The translations under genes and the position numbers were made by a program. Below, in pieces: positions 32,453 through 43,800 of a stretch of 64,000 nt of DNA. The DNA is from Sporofaciens musculi (lineage in GTDB: Bacteria; Bacillota; Clostridia; Lachnospirales; Lachnospiraceae), in the NCBI RefSeq assembly GCF_009830285.1, contig NZ_WUQX01000001.1:1426501-1490500 (forward strand), read 5' to 3'. The notes under the pieces are model-generated. The model saw nothing but the letters and a program-made list of their open reading frames with translations, had not been told where the DNA came from and made no database searches. Within the stretch, counting starts at the first letter, position 1, and each line of letters begins with the position of its first letter.

Positions 32453-33847
32453 ATGGCTGAGTATTTAGACTTTTTTAACAGATATATTATGGGTGTTATC
32501 GAGATATCTATCCAGCTTTATTTTCTGGCAAAAATCCTGAAAAAGAAATTATGGATTCCTTTTTATCTCCTGTTTGCAGTATGTGCGGTGGTTGTCAACG
32601 ATTTTGTTTCAGTCGGCACGATAATGGGTTTCGTGGTGTTTGTATTCCTTCTTACGGTATACGGGATGCTGGTCTGTCATGCGGATTTTAAGTTTTCTAT
32701 TTTGTATGCGGCCTTGATGACTGAAATCATGCTGCTCTGCTTTGGGATTGTGAACTCCCTGACGGGTCTTTTATACTCATGGAGGCCGGATTTTTTCTGT
32801 GGTAAGGCCGGCATCGCGGTCATGCTGGGCAGCGAGGTGGCGTCACTTTTGCTGGCCGGGTTTTGTTATTATATGGTATATCGCTATTTTTCCTATTATA
32901 CAGCAGCGGAAATGCAGCAGATGTTTCTGGTTTTCATCCCGATCTTGATGATCTTTATTATGAGTGAGTACATTAATACGATCGCATTTGAGTACGGGTA
33001 TGAGCTTATAGGGGAGGAAGAACCTTACCTATATCTGTTCAACCACTGGCAGTTGCTCGTCATGCAGTTTTTTGGACTTTTGAGTGTGTTCTGCATCCTG
33101 TTCTCTTATAAGAAATTACAGCAGAATTTCCGCCTTAGCACAGAATTATCATTACTGGAGCAGGAAGAACATTCTCTGAATCGGTATGTAGAGGAGGCGA
33201 AGACCCGTTACGATGAAACAAAGTCATTCCGCCATGACATCAGGAACCACATCACAGTGGTAAAAAATCTCCTGCAGAGAGGGAACGTGGAGGAAGCGGT
33301 AAGCTATATGGATGATATGGATGATATGGCAGAAAAAATGTCATTCCCCTGCAGCACCAATAACCCGGTAGCGGATATTCTGGTAGGAAATAAACTGGGA
33401 ATTGCAAAAAGCATGGGAATAGATGTGGACTGTTCTCTTCTTCTGCCTTACCCCTGCAGCCTTAAGGACATTGATATCTGTATTGTCCTGTCGAATGCGC
33501 TGGATAATGCAATCCATGCATGTAAAAATCTGGATGACGGCACAGATGGGCATACTTTGCCGGATAGAAGTCCGTGCACCCCGATAAGAGAATGTATTAC
33601 GGGGTGCCCGAATGGGTATATCCATGTGTCCGGGCGTATCCAGGGAGATTTCCTTATGATAGAAGTGGAGAACAGTTTCCATGGAAAAGATACGTTCAAA
33701 AAAGGGACAGGTCTGTCAAATGTAAAAAAGGTAGCCGAAAAATATGGCGGCGCCATGAGTATAGAGACACGGGGGGATGTATTTATCCTGCAGGTGCTGC
33801 TGATCATCCCACAGCATCCAGAAAGCATCTCACAGCAAGTAGATTAA
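32453..33847 (+). CDS. GHKL sensor histidine kinase (AgrC-like)
   Basis: 464 residues from ATG 32453 with GGGAGG at 32443-32448; longer in-frame readings lack a site. Six or seven N-terminal membrane helices (e.g. FYLLFAVCAVVVNDFVSVGT; VAMLGSEVASLLLAG-like region) give an AgrC-like sensor. Then a coiled coil, phospho-His in SFRHDIRNHITVVKNLL, and a GHKL ATPase with N-box LSNALDNAIHAC and G2 KGTGLSNVKKVAEKYGG. The ATP lid holds an unusual ~25-residue insert rich in Pro and Cys (DRSPCTPIRECITGCPNG). Confidence 0.85.
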   Translation: MAEYLDFFNRYIMGVIEISIQLYFLAKILKKKLWIPFYLLFAVCAVVVNDFVSVGTIMGFVVFVFLLTVYGMLVCHADFKFSILYAALMTEIMLLCFGIVNSLTGLLYSWRPDFFCGKAGIAVMLGSEVASLLLAGFCYYMVYRYFSYYTAAEMQQMFLVFIPILMIFIMSEYINTIAFEYGYELIGEEEPYLYLFNHWQLLVMQFFGLLSVFCILFSYKKLQQNFRLSTELSLLEQEEHSLNRYVEEAKTRYDETKSFRHDIRNHITVVKNLLQRGNVEEAVSYMDDMDDMAEKMSFPCSTNNPVADILVGNKLGIAKSMGIDVDCSLLLPYPCSLKDIDICIVLSNALDNAIHACKNLDDGTDGHTLPDRSPCTPIRECITGCPNGYIHVSGRIQGDFLMIEVENSFHGKDTFKKGTGLSNVKKVAEKYGGAMSIETRGDVFILQVLLIIPQHPESISQQVD

Positions 33848-33879
33848 CCTGCCGTTTCTCGCTGCCGAAAATCGAAAAA

Positions 33880-33911
33880 GGGTGCTGTTTGCAAATGTAA
33901 AACAGTCACCC
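33880..33911 (+). promoter_or_regulatory. Strong hairpin upstream of the coiled-coil gene pair
   Basis: GGGTGCTGTTT pairs with AAACAGTCACCC around a 9-nt loop, one bulge, 27 bp before the next start. No T-run follows, so it acts more as mRNA leader structure or operator than as a terminator. Confidence 0.4.
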
Positions 33912-33937
33912 GGCAACATGAAAGGAGGAACATATTT

Positions 33938-34348
33938 ATGGCAATGCAGACCCTAAAGGATACCTTTATGCCATACGGCAGATTCAAGGAAATCAATGGA
34001 AATTACGCGCAGTCTAAAACCGACTACGCAGAGAGGGTGAAGGAGAAGCAGGCAGCCCTAAGAACGGAAAAAGCAAAAGAAGCTGCAGAAGTTTGTGTCT
34101 GCAATACAGATAAGGTAGACCGGGAGATCGAAAAACTGAAAGAGAAGAAAAGGGAGCTGGAGCAGCAGATCCAGTCGGCCTTCGGGGATGAAACACCCTC
34201 CGGGTATCACTCTATGCCCTCCGGCGATAAAGTGGAAAGGAAGATCCAGGAGCTGGAGAAAAAACTGGCGCAGGTAGAGCAGGAGTTAAGCCAGAAGGAC
34301 AATGATACGTACCGGAAGCAGCACTCTGAATTTTCCCGGATGACATAA
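33938..34348 (+). CDS. Coiled-coil protein of unknown function, gene 1 of a pair
   Basis: 136 residues with AAAGGAGG upstream. After MAMQTLKDTFMPYGRFKEIN the protein is almost entirely charged helix (VDREIEKLKEKKRELEQQIQ; KVERKIQELEKKLAQVEQEL) interrupted by a Gly/Pro/Ser turn (GDETPSGYHSMPSGD), suggesting a helical hairpin. One CVCN cysteine pair. No signal peptide or membrane helix. Not recognised; it follows the LytTR system and may be its target. Confidence 0.6.
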   Translation: MAMQTLKDTFMPYGRFKEINGNYAQSKTDYAERVKEKQAALRTEKAKEAAEVCVCNTDKVDREIEKLKEKKRELEQQIQSAFGDETPSGYHSMPSGDKVERKIQELEKKLAQVEQELSQKDNDTYRKQHSEFSRMT

Positions 34349-34367
34349 ATACTAGGGAGGGATCATT

Positions 34368-34868
34368 ATGCATGCGAAAACGATGGAAGGCCTTGCAGGG
34401 GCAAGTATGAATATGAAAATGATGAGTACGCCTTTCCGCGTCTACCAAGAAGCAGAAAGGAGAGGCGATACATCTGTCATGGAACGGGCAATGGGGTATG
34501 TCGGTGAGACCGCAGATAAAGCAGAGGACTATCAGAAGAAAGTTGAAAAGGGAATGAAGGAAGAAGCAAAGGAGGCGCGGGAAAAAGCGAAATCAGAGCA
34601 GGAAAACGCTATCCGGAAGCGGAAAGAAGAACACGGGGAACAGGAAAAGAGAATAGCAGAAAGCAGGAACGGGAACACAGATACAGTCAGCATCAGTGAA
34701 AATGGGAAGACAATACTGGGTGAGAGGTCTGATCTCGCTCAGGCTGGTACGGTCAGCAATATGCCGGCAGAAACGGTAGATGTTGTTAAAACAGAGCCGG
34801 TAATCTATACGAAAACCGGAGAAGCCACCAAGCCGGAATCCGGTACGAATATTTCTGTTTCTGCATAG
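34368..34868 (+). CDS. Charged helical protein of unknown function, gene 2 of a pair
   Basis: 166 residues, 20 nt after its partner. A conserved-looking N-terminus MHAKTMEGLAGASMNMKMMS, then a long Lys/Glu helix (DYQKKVEKGMKEEAKEAREK) and a polar Thr/Val/Glu-rich tail. No transport signal. Followed by a terminator, so the two-gene unit ends here. Confidence 0.6.
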   Translation: MHAKTMEGLAGASMNMKMMSTPFRVYQEAERRGDTSVMERAMGYVGETADKAEDYQKKVEKGMKEEAKEAREKAKSEQENAIRKRKEEHGEQEKRIAESRNGNTDTVSISENGKTILGERSDLAQAGTVSNMPAETVDVVKTEPVIYTKTGEATKPESGTNISVSA

Positions 34869-34879
34869 AAGGAAGTGAT

Positions 34880-34915
34880 CCCTGGCAGCAAAGCTGCTGG
34901 GGAAAATGTTTTTTC
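34880..34915 (+). terminator. Intrinsic terminator
   Basis: CCCTGGCAGC-AAA-GCTGCTGGGG stem followed by AAAATGTTTTTT. It ends the coiled-coil gene pair. Confidence 0.65.
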
Positions 34916-34962
34916 AGCTATTCGATAGGTTTAAATAGGTGAAGAAAAATGAATAAGAAAAA

Positions 34963-35538
34963 ATGGATACGCATTGTGTCGCTTTATTCGATGATATATA
35001 CGGGGATTACATTGTTGTGTTGAGCAGTGTTTTGTATCTTTGCAATGGTACTTATGAAGATCCAAGCGGTAACTGGCACGAATTAGACAGGGCTATGATT
35101 GGAATAGTATTATTGAAAAGGATGCCCAATCTCAAAGTGGCATTTTCAATCAACACTTTAGATGACAATTTTAGGGCGGATATGGATAAAGGCAGTTCCA
35201 TAAAGGACAGGCTTCATGCAATAGAAAAATTACATAATGAGGGTATTCATACGGTTTTATTTATGTCACCTATTTTTCCGTATATCACAGAATGGAAAGA
35301 CATTATTGATAGTACGAAAGAGAATGTATGTGAATATTGGTTTGAAAATCTGAATCTTAGGGGGGAATACAAAAGCAGCATCCTCTCTTATATCAATACA
35401 CACTATCCAGACTTAAAAGAAAAATATGAAGCAATTTATTTAAATAAAGATAATACATATTGGAATACGTTGGCTGATTTGCTCAACACGTATTGTGATG
35501 AACTGGGATTAAATTATGTCAATTACTTTTATTTCTAA
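34963..35538 (+). pseudogene. C-terminal fragment of an SPL-like radical SAM protein
   Basis: 191 residues matching the latter half of SPL-family or 'mobile pair' radical SAM proteins: VAFSINTLDDNFRADMDKGS, IHTVLFMSPIFPYITEWKD, WFENLNLRGEYKSSI. The N-terminal part with the CxxxCxxC iron-sulphur motif is absent, and the sequence before ~residue 40 does not match. Just upstream (34949) a different 24-codon start, MNKKKWIRIVSLYSMIYTGI, runs into a stop, showing a junction of gene fragments. Non-functional. Confidence 0.6.
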
Positions 35539-35784
35539 AAACTTGTTAAGGAGAAATTAAATAATCAATAGATAAATTATGAGAAGGCAAATACGCCCAT
35601 TGAATAAAAAAACGATGTTCGATGGACTGTATTGCTGTACCTTAATTACCCTCTAACTTTGTTTTTGAAGTTTGGAGGGATTAAAACAGAAAGAGGGGAA
35701 CCAATCGACATTAGCCGACTTCCCCCCAATTATACCCGAAGGGTATGCTTTACGGCGTGCCCTTTGAGTATACCCATGGCAATA
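35539..35784. other. Intergenic stretch without a supported gene
   Basis: AT-rich, with short overlapping frames and no Shine-Dalgarno. It separates the radical SAM fragment from the convergent AraC relic. Confidence 0.3.
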
Positions 35785-36512
35785 TTATTTTTTCTTTACC
35801 GGTATCCATATCTCCGCATAGTAATTTTCATCCTGCACGCCCTTGGGATATTTCTCCGGATTCTCGTACATCTCCACACAATACCCTGCCGCGAATTCGT
35901 AGTCCTTCAAAGCAGGAAGCCATTCCGAAAAAATCTTGATATTCACATCCTGAAGTGAATCCGGCATCGGGCCTTTACACGGGAATACGGCCCATGTGAA
36001 CGCCGGAATGGTCCTTGTCACAAATTCCTGGGGAATGTCTTTTGCCGGATGATAGACGTCTGCGATGAGATACTCAAAAGTCTCATGTCCCATCTGGGGA
36101 TCGATATTGATCCCAAACATCCCGCCTACATGCCGTCCGTTTCCGGATGTATAGTGCTCATTCCAGAACGCCGGAATCTCCTGTTTGGCGTTTTCATATT
36201 TAAATTCTTTTGCTGATGCGAGAACGGTAAAGCTCTCTTTTTTTGTAATCCTGTAATCCATGAGATAACCACCTTTCAATGATATTGTCAGCTTCAGAGG
36301 CGCGAAGTTTTTCACCATTGCGTTTCCCCTTCGGAAAGCCTGCGGCTTCGGATGTATTCCATGAGCGAACATCCGCATAACATACTGAAGCCCTTGTGAA
36401 AATAAAAGGGAGAGACAAAGACGTGTGCTGCCACGTCGTCTACCGTAAGTTCTCCTGTAATATGCTTTTCAATATAGTCCAATGCCTGCGTGATAATTGT
36501 CATCCAGTCCAC
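35785..36512 (-). pseudogene. AraC-family regulator with GyrI-like effector domain, broken by deletion and frameshift
   Basis: The - strand start (36512) gives the first AraC helix-turn-helix (ALDYIEKHITGELTVDDVAA, VSPFYFHKGFSMLCGCSLME) up to RRLSEGETQW-stop. A second frame carries AMVKNFAPLKLTISLKGGYL and a complete GyrI-like small-molecule-binding domain ending EIWIPVKKK. About 35-40 residues, the second helix-turn-helix, are missing between them and the frame changes near 36310-36330. The binding domain might be translated alone from an internal start, but the regulator is disabled. Confidence 0.75.
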
Positions 36513-36728
36513 AGCTTTTTCCTCCGATTGTCGTAATAATTCCTGTTTGTTTGAGCGCTCGTCTTTAGTATAACATTCTTTGGCTTCTTATTCCCGTCTT
36601 TTCTTGTTCTCTTTTGTCTAAAATATTTTTGTCCCAGAAAAATTATGAAATATCCCATCTTATAGAATCGATATTTTCAAAATGTTATAGTGAATTTAAT
36701 TATGTTATGTACAGGAGGTATTACCAAG
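36513..36728. promoter_or_regulatory. Upstream region of the NRPS gene train
   Basis: AT-rich 216 bp between the divergent AraC relic and the lipoprotein, with TATAGT near 36690 and TATGTT near 36703 as weak -10 candidates. No clear -35 or dyad operator could be fixed, so this is a location rather than a defined promoter. Confidence 0.3.
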
Positions 36729-37835
36729 ATGAAGAACAACATGAGAAAATGGCTCTTATCTCTGGCTTTCTGTATCGCACTGTGCGGTATGGCAGGCTGC
36801 GGCAAAACTTCAGATTCACCAAAGGATACAGGACAGCAGGGAAAAGACACGGTACAGGAAAGCGAAAAACCCCAGGCTTCGGAGTCGGAAACAGAGGAGG
36901 AATTTGAGATTTCGGAATTGAAGGGAGTACCGTCAGATTACTCCAAGGAGGAGAATTGGATGAGGCTGCCAGAGATTACCCATGAGGTGGATACCATATA
37001 TCTCTATCCAACCTGCTATCTGGACGATTCTGAAGATGCGAAGCCAATCTGCGATATTGACAACGAAGCTGTCAGGGCGCGTGCCAGGGATATCTATGAA
37101 AACCAGGGGACGGTTTTTGAGGAATCAACCAACGTATTCGCGCCGTATTACAGACAGAGCAATATTTACGCGGTGGGAGGCTTAAGTCATGAGGAATTGG
37201 AGGAATATCAGTTGAATGAGCAGAGGACAGATGTGTATGCGGCTCTTGACTATTATTTTGAAAATTATAATGAGGGCAGGCCCTTCATGATTGCAGGCCA
37301 TTCCCAGGGCTCCATCATGACGAAGATTGTTCTTGGAGAGTACATGCAGGCCCATCCGGAATATTACGAACGCATGGTTGCGGCATATCCGATTGGATTT
37401 TCCATTACCGAAGACTGGCTTTTGGAACATCCTTATCTGAAATTTGCCGAGGGCGCTGATGATACGGGCGTGATTGTATCCTGGAATACCGAGGGGAAGG
37501 GAAATCAGGGGCAGAGCAATCTGGTGGTAGAGCCGGAGGCGTTAAGTATCAATCCCATTAACTGGAAACGGGACGATACTTATGCTGATTTTGATGAAAA
37601 CTTAGGCAGCAGGCTTCTGAATGAGGAGACGGGCGAGTATGAGATTGTGAAAGGGGTTGCGGACGCACAGGTGGACACTGAGAGGGGCGTGGTCATCTGT
37701 ACAGCCGAGAATGTAGAATATTCACCGGCGGAATTGTTCGGACCGGAGAGCCTGCATGGCCATGATTATGATTTTTATTATGAGAATCTGCGGGAGAACG
37801 TCAAGACAAGGGTGCAAGCCTATATGAAGCAATAA
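36729..37835 (+). CDS. DUF3089-like alpha/beta-hydrolase lipoprotein
   Basis: 368 residues from ATG 36729, with AGGAGGT at 36713-36719. Signal peptide and lipobox (ALCGMAGCG), acidic linker to ~residue 60, then a DUF3089-type alpha/beta-hydrolase: DTIYLYPTCYLDDSE, NVFAPYYRQSNIYAV, nucleophile elbow Ser in AGHSQGS, a GVIVSWNTEGKG block and a C-terminal His in LHGHDYDFYYENL. It faces the cell exterior. Lying 36 nt before the NRPS, it may process, trim or inactivate the exported product; that role is inferred. Confidence 0.75.
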   Translation: MKNNMRKWLLSLAFCIALCGMAGCGKTSDSPKDTGQQGKDTVQESEKPQASESETEEEFEISELKGVPSDYSKEENWMRLPEITHEVDTIYLYPTCYLDDSEDAKPICDIDNEAVRARARDIYENQGTVFEESTNVFAPYYRQSNIYAVGGLSHEELEEYQLNEQRTDVYAALDYYFENYNEGRPFMIAGHSQGSIMTKIVLGEYMQAHPEYYERMVAAYPIGFSITEDWLLEHPYLKFAEGADDTGVIVSWNTEGKGNQGQSNLVVEPEALSINPINWKRDDTYADFDENLGSRLLNEETGEYEIVKGVADAQVDTERGVVICTAENVEYSPAELFGPESLHGHDYDFYYENLRENVKTRVQAYMKQ

Positions 37836-37871
37836 GAGACTGTATGAAAAGAAAAAGGAGGAATCAGTGAT

Positions 37872-40800
37872 ATGAATTTTCTGGACGAATTTCAAAGTAT
37901 GGTGCGCCGGTATCCGGACAAGACGGCTATCGTTGACCGAGGCGGGAGAAGAACCACGACGTACCGAGAGTTAGACGCTTTAAGCCGCAGGATTGCGGCG
38001 AAGCTTGCACAGTCAGGGGAGATTTCCGGACAGGCGGTTCTGGTGTGCATGGACAGGAGAATGGAGTATGCGGCGGCAGAGATTGGAGTTCTGATGGCAG
38101 GGGCGGCTTTCGCACCTGTGTTGCCGGAATACCCCAAAGAGAGGCTTGACTACATCCAGGAGGATTGCCAGGCGGCCGTACGGATTGACGCAGACTGGCT
38201 TAGGGATGTGGGCCGGTATGAGGAGGCTTCCCCTGTGAGGGTGGCGGATGAAAACAGGGCAATGCTTATCTATACCTCCGGCTCTACCGGAAGGCCCAAG
38301 GGAATCGTTCACAGTATGGCGAGCCTCACCCAGGGAATCATGAGAGTCAGGAGTATTTTGTATCTGGAGGATAAGGATGTGGTAGCTGCAATGGCGCCCA
38401 TGTCCTTTGTGGTTCTGGTTATGGAGTATTTTGGCACCTTAAGCTGCGGCGCGTGCACCCATATCGTACCGGAGGAGATTCGCAAAGATGTGAGAATGAT
38501 TGAGGATTATTTTGTGGAGTATGATATTACCTGCGCCTTTTTCAGTCCTCAGATCATGAAATTTTTTAAGAATAAAGGAGGAGCCCTTAAGAAGGTTGCC
38601 ACAGGAAGCGAACGGGTTTCCAGGCTTTCAGGGGATGGATTTGAGCTGTATAACGTCTATGGGTGTAGTGAGACGGCGATGATTGCGTCGTACTATAAGA
38701 TTGACGAGCCTATGGAGAATACGCCGATTGGAAAGCCGGCACAGGGCCTTAAGTTTTTCGTGCTGGACGAAAACGGAAATGAGGTGGCAGACGAAGAAGA
38801 CGGCGAGCTTTGTATCAAGGGTATCCTTGGGGAAGCCTACTTAAATCTTGAAGAACAGAGCGCACGGACGTTTCAGAAGCAAGAGGACGGGGAGGTGCTT
38901 ATACATACAGGAGATATTGTAAGAAGGCTTAAGGACGGGAATTATCTGTATGTCAACCGCAAGGACTGGATGGTAAAGATTAACGGGCAGCGAGTAGAGA
39001 CGGGAGAGATTGAGATTAAGATGTCTTCCATGGAGGGCGTGGAAAATGCAGTTGTGAAGGCATTTTCGGACGAGAACGGGCAGAATTATCTCTGCGGCTA
39101 CTATGTGGCAAAGCCAGAGATCATGTCAGAACAGCTTCGCGCCTTCTTAAGAGACTCATTGCCGGAGTATATGATTCCACGCTTCTTCAAGCGGCTTGAC
39201 GCGCTTCCGAAGAATGTCAACGGCAAACTGGACCGTACGGTACTGCTGCCGCCGGGACCTGAGGAGTATAAGGCCAGGTATCATGAGCCAAAGAATGATG
39301 TAGAGCGTCGGATTTGCAGCGGCTTTGAGGAGGTTCTCCATTGCGGTAAAACGGGCAGGGAGGATGATTTCTTCCGTCTGGGCGGAGATTCCATCAATGT
39401 ACTGCAATTACTGGAATGTGTTTCAGAGCTTCCTATGACGCCTGAGATGGTCTTAAGGGGTAGGACGCCTGAGATGATTGCAGAGCTTTTGGATGCAGAT
39501 GAGGCAGAGAAAATCGAGAAGGCCTGCGGCAAGAGAGATGTTTATCCTCTGACCGATTCCCAGATGGGCGTTTATCTGGAGTGCGTAAACGACCCAGAGG
39601 CCACTATGTACAATATCCCCATGTGCTGTGAATTGCCCAAGAAGATTGACCTTAATCGATTCAAAGAGGCTGTGGGGCTTGCTGTGGCGCGGCATACCTC
39701 CTTTGGCGTAAACATTGCGCTTGATAATGGGGCGCCGGTGATGTGCCTGCATCCTGAATTCCAGAGGGCAGACCTTAAAGAATGGGAAGTGGAGGACATA
39801 GAAGCAGTAAAGAAAACCTTTGTCCGCCCGTTTTGTATGGAGGGAGAGCCTCTTTACCGTATGGCTCTCTATCGGTGTAAGGGACGCTGCTACTTTTTGT
39901 TCGACGTCCATCATCTGATTTTTGACGGTACGTCGGTCAAGGTATTTCTGGATGAAGTTTCCCTTCTCTATCAGGGAGAAGAACCAAAGCCGGAGGAGAT
40001 TTCCCTGACGGATTTGGCGGTTTACGAGGAAACGCTTAAGGAAACGCCCAGGTATCAGTCTGCGAGAGAGTATTTTAAAGGCAGGTTTGCAGGCGTTGAC
40101 ATAGAGGAAATGCTGATTAAGGATTTTAGGAAAAAGGTAATCACCCCGCGAAGCAAGGCGGTGAGGCAGGCATGCGGCGAAGAAGTTTCCTGTATGGCCG
40201 TTGAGCAGTTTGTAAGGCAGAAGGGAATCTCCGAAAACACGCTGTTTCTCGGTGCGTTTTCCTATGTTCTGGCTAAGTTAAGCGGACTTAACAAGAGCTT
40301 CTTCTGTACCGTAAACAACGGAAGGCATACAACGAAGCTGGCTCAGTCTACAGGAATGTTTGTGCGTACCCTTCCGGTGAGCCACTCCTTCGAGGAACGG
40401 ATGGCGGTAGACGAATACCTTAAAGGCTTCCAGGAGGATTTCTATGAGCTGATGAGCCATGACTGCATTTCCTTCGCAGAGCTGGCAAGGGATTACGGGA
40501 TCGCCTCTGATATACTGTTCGTCTATCAGGGGGAAATGTTAAACGGTTTGACCTTTGCAGGAGAGAAATATCCGGCCAAGCCAATTCCTGCGGGAGACGT
40601 GCAGGCGAATATTTCGGTTATGGTTATGAAGAATCAGGAGGGTTATGAGATTTCCCTGGAATACCGCACGGATTTGTACCGTGATGAGACAGCAAGGGGA
40701 CTTCTTCGGATGATGCAGCAGACCCTTCAAGGGATGCTCTCCTGCGTGACGTTAAAGGAGATTGCTCTGGCGTCTGAGCTTGATTTGCAAGTTTTAGATG

Positions 40801-43800
40801 GGTTTAACGATACGGAAAAGCTCTATGACAGAAGTAAAACCGTGGTTGATTTATTCAGAGAGCAGGCCAAGAAGACGCCGGAGAGAACGGCTGTGGTCTA
40901 CTGCAACAGAAGGTATACCTATGCCGGAGTGGATGAGATTACGGACCGTCTCGCCGCTTATGTGGCAGAGATGGGAATTGGCAATGAGCAGGCTGTGTCC
41001 GTACTGATTCCAAGGTGCGAGTATATGGCCATCGCCTCCCTTGGTGTTTCCAAGGCGGGTGCGGCGTATCAGCCTTTGGACCCCTCCTATCCGAAGGACC
41101 GTCTGGAATTCATGATGAAGGATGCGGACGCGAAGCTGCTCATTGCAGATAAAGAGCTTCTTCCATTGGTGCCAAACTTTCAGGGAAAGGTTCTCTTGAC
41201 AGAAGATATTTTCAGTCTGCCGAAAGTAAAACAGCTTCCGAAGCCGCCGAAGCCGGAGGATTTATTCATCCTTTTATACACTTCAGGGTCTACGGGCGTG
41301 CCCAAGGGCTGTATGTTAGAGCATGGAAATATCGCCGCGTTCTGTCACTGGTATAGTGAGTATTACGGGCTTACAAAGGAGTGTAAGGTGGCTGCGTACG
41401 CGAGCTACGGTTTTGACGCGAATATGATGGATATGTATCCGGCGCTGACTGTGGGGGCGGAGACTCATATTATTGAAGAAAATATCCGTCTGGACTTGAA
41501 CGGCCTGAATCAGTATTTTGAAAAACAGGGGATTACCCATATATTTATGACTACCCAGATTGGGCGGGCATTTGCCACTAGCATGAAGAACGGAAAGCTT
41601 ATGCATCTGGCCATGGGCGGCGAGGCTCTTGCACCGTTTACTCCAAAGGGGAATACGAAGTATTACAATATTTACGGGCCTACTGAGTGTACGGTAAATG
41701 TGACTGTTTACCCTCTTGAGAGATACGAGGACGAATTCCCTATTGGAAAGGCAATCTCCAATATTAAGCTCTACGTATTGGACAGCCAGGGAAGACGCGC
41801 GCCTGTGGGAATGCCAGGCGAGCTTTGTATCGCGGGATATCAGGTGAGCCGAGGGTATCTGAATAGGCCGGACAAGACAAAAGAGGTATATTCCTCCAAT
41901 CCCTTCTGCGCTCTTAAGGGCTACGACAGGCTTTATCATACCGGAGATATCGTGCGGTTTTTGCCGGACGGAAGCATCCAGTTTATCGGCAGGCGTGACG
42001 GCCAGGTGAAAGTAAGAGGCTTCCGTATCGAGCTTTCTGAGGTGGAGGAGGTTATCCGCAGATTCCCAGGGATTACGGATGCCACTGTGGCGGCGTTTGA
42101 CGAGCCGGCAGGCGGAAAATATATTGCCGCTTATGTGGTGTCAGAAGGGGAAGTGGATGTGGACGCTCTGAATGCATTTATCGAGGAGAGCAAACCGCCT
42201 TATATGGTTCCTGCCGTGACCATGCAGATTGACAAGATTCCGCTGAATCAGAACCAGAAGGTGAATAAGCGCGCCCTTCCTGTACCTGAGCGCAGGCAGG
42301 AGGAATTGGCGCCGCCAAAGAATGAGACGCAGCAGAAGATTTTCGACTGCATAGCAGAGGTAATCGGCCATAAGGAATTTGGCGTAACCACGGATATCTA
42401 TCGGGCAGGGCTTACCTCTATTGGAGCTGTGAAGCTGAATGTCCTGCTTTCCCAGGCATTTGACGGCGCGGTTATCCGCAACAAGGATTTAAAGGAGAAT
42501 GACACGGTAGAGAAGTTAGAGCAGTTCCTTGCACAAAGTCAAGGGGAGGAAGCCTTTACAAAACAGGAGGCATATCCTCTGACCCAGACCCAGAACGGCA
42601 TTTTCGTGGAGTGCGCCGCCAATCCGGGCAGTACCATTTACAACATTCCATTCCTGTTCCGTCTTGGGGAAAAAGTGGACCTTGGCCGGCTTAAGAAGGC
42701 TTTGGAGGACACGGTGGAGGCTCATCCATATATTAAGACCACTCTGTATATGGATGATAACGGCGATATCTGGCAGAAGCGAAACGACGAGCTGCCCTTT
42801 GAGGTAGAAATATGCCAGTCTATGTGTAAGGAGGATTTGGTTAAGCCCTATCAGCTTATTTTAGACCGTTTATTTAGAATTTGTCTTTTCGATACGCCGG
42901 AGGGGAAATACTTGTTCCTGGAATTCCACCATATTATCAGCGATGGGGAATCCTGCGGGATCTTCCTTAGGGATATGAATCGTGCATATGAAGGCGGCGG
43001 GCTTACGAAAGAGAGCTTCACCGGCTTTGAGGCGGCGCTTGTAGAGCAGAAGGCGTTAAAAGGCGAGGAGTATGTCCTTGCGAAGCGTTATTATGACTCA
43101 GTATTTGAAGGCTGTGATACGGATTTCCTTCCGGCCAGGGATCACAGGGAGGCTTCCCCAGGCTTGGGAGTATATAAGAGGACGGACACGCTAAAGCTGG
43201 ACGCTTTGAAGAAATTCTGCGAAGAACAAAGGATTACCATGAATACCCTGTTTACGGCGGCATTTGGGTTTGTAGTCGGACGTTATGTCTATAAAGACGA
43301 GGCAGTATTTACCACTATTTATAATGGAAGAAATGATTCTCGTCTGGCGTCTGTGATGAATATGCTGGTAAAGACCCTGCCTGTGTACTGTAACCTTGAT
43401 GGGGAGAAGGAGGTAGGAGATTATCTGAGGGAAACTGGCGAGCAGTTGATGAACAGCATGAATTCCGATATCTACTCCTTTGCGGAAATCAGCAGGGCTT
43501 ACAATATCAAGGCTGACCTTATGTTCGCGTTCCAGGGGGACAATTTCCAGTTTGACGAGATTGCCGGAGAGAAGGCGGTTTTACAAGAGCTTTCCTTAGA
43601 TACGGCCAAAGCGCCGCTGTCTGTTGACGTGCTGGTGGAAAACGGGGGAATTGTGTACCAGGCAGAGTACCGAAGCGACATGTATGAGGAACGGACGGTG
43701 GCAGGGCTAATGGAGAGTCTGTCGGCTGTGGTTTTGGAATTCCAGACAAAGAAGCAGTTGAAGGAGGTCTCCATGGTAAGCGGGAAGGCCCGCCGTGAGC

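Noticed and set aside
36200..36418. Alternative - strand frame of 72 codons in the AraC region
   Set aside because: Overlaps both real frames of the broken AraC-GyrI gene and contains no regulator motif apart from out-of-frame sequence.
41316..41939. 207-codon - strand frame, and another of 234 codons at 44301-45005, within the NRPS
   Set aside because: Mirror frames of conserved adenylation-domain sequence, without motifs or ribosome sites.
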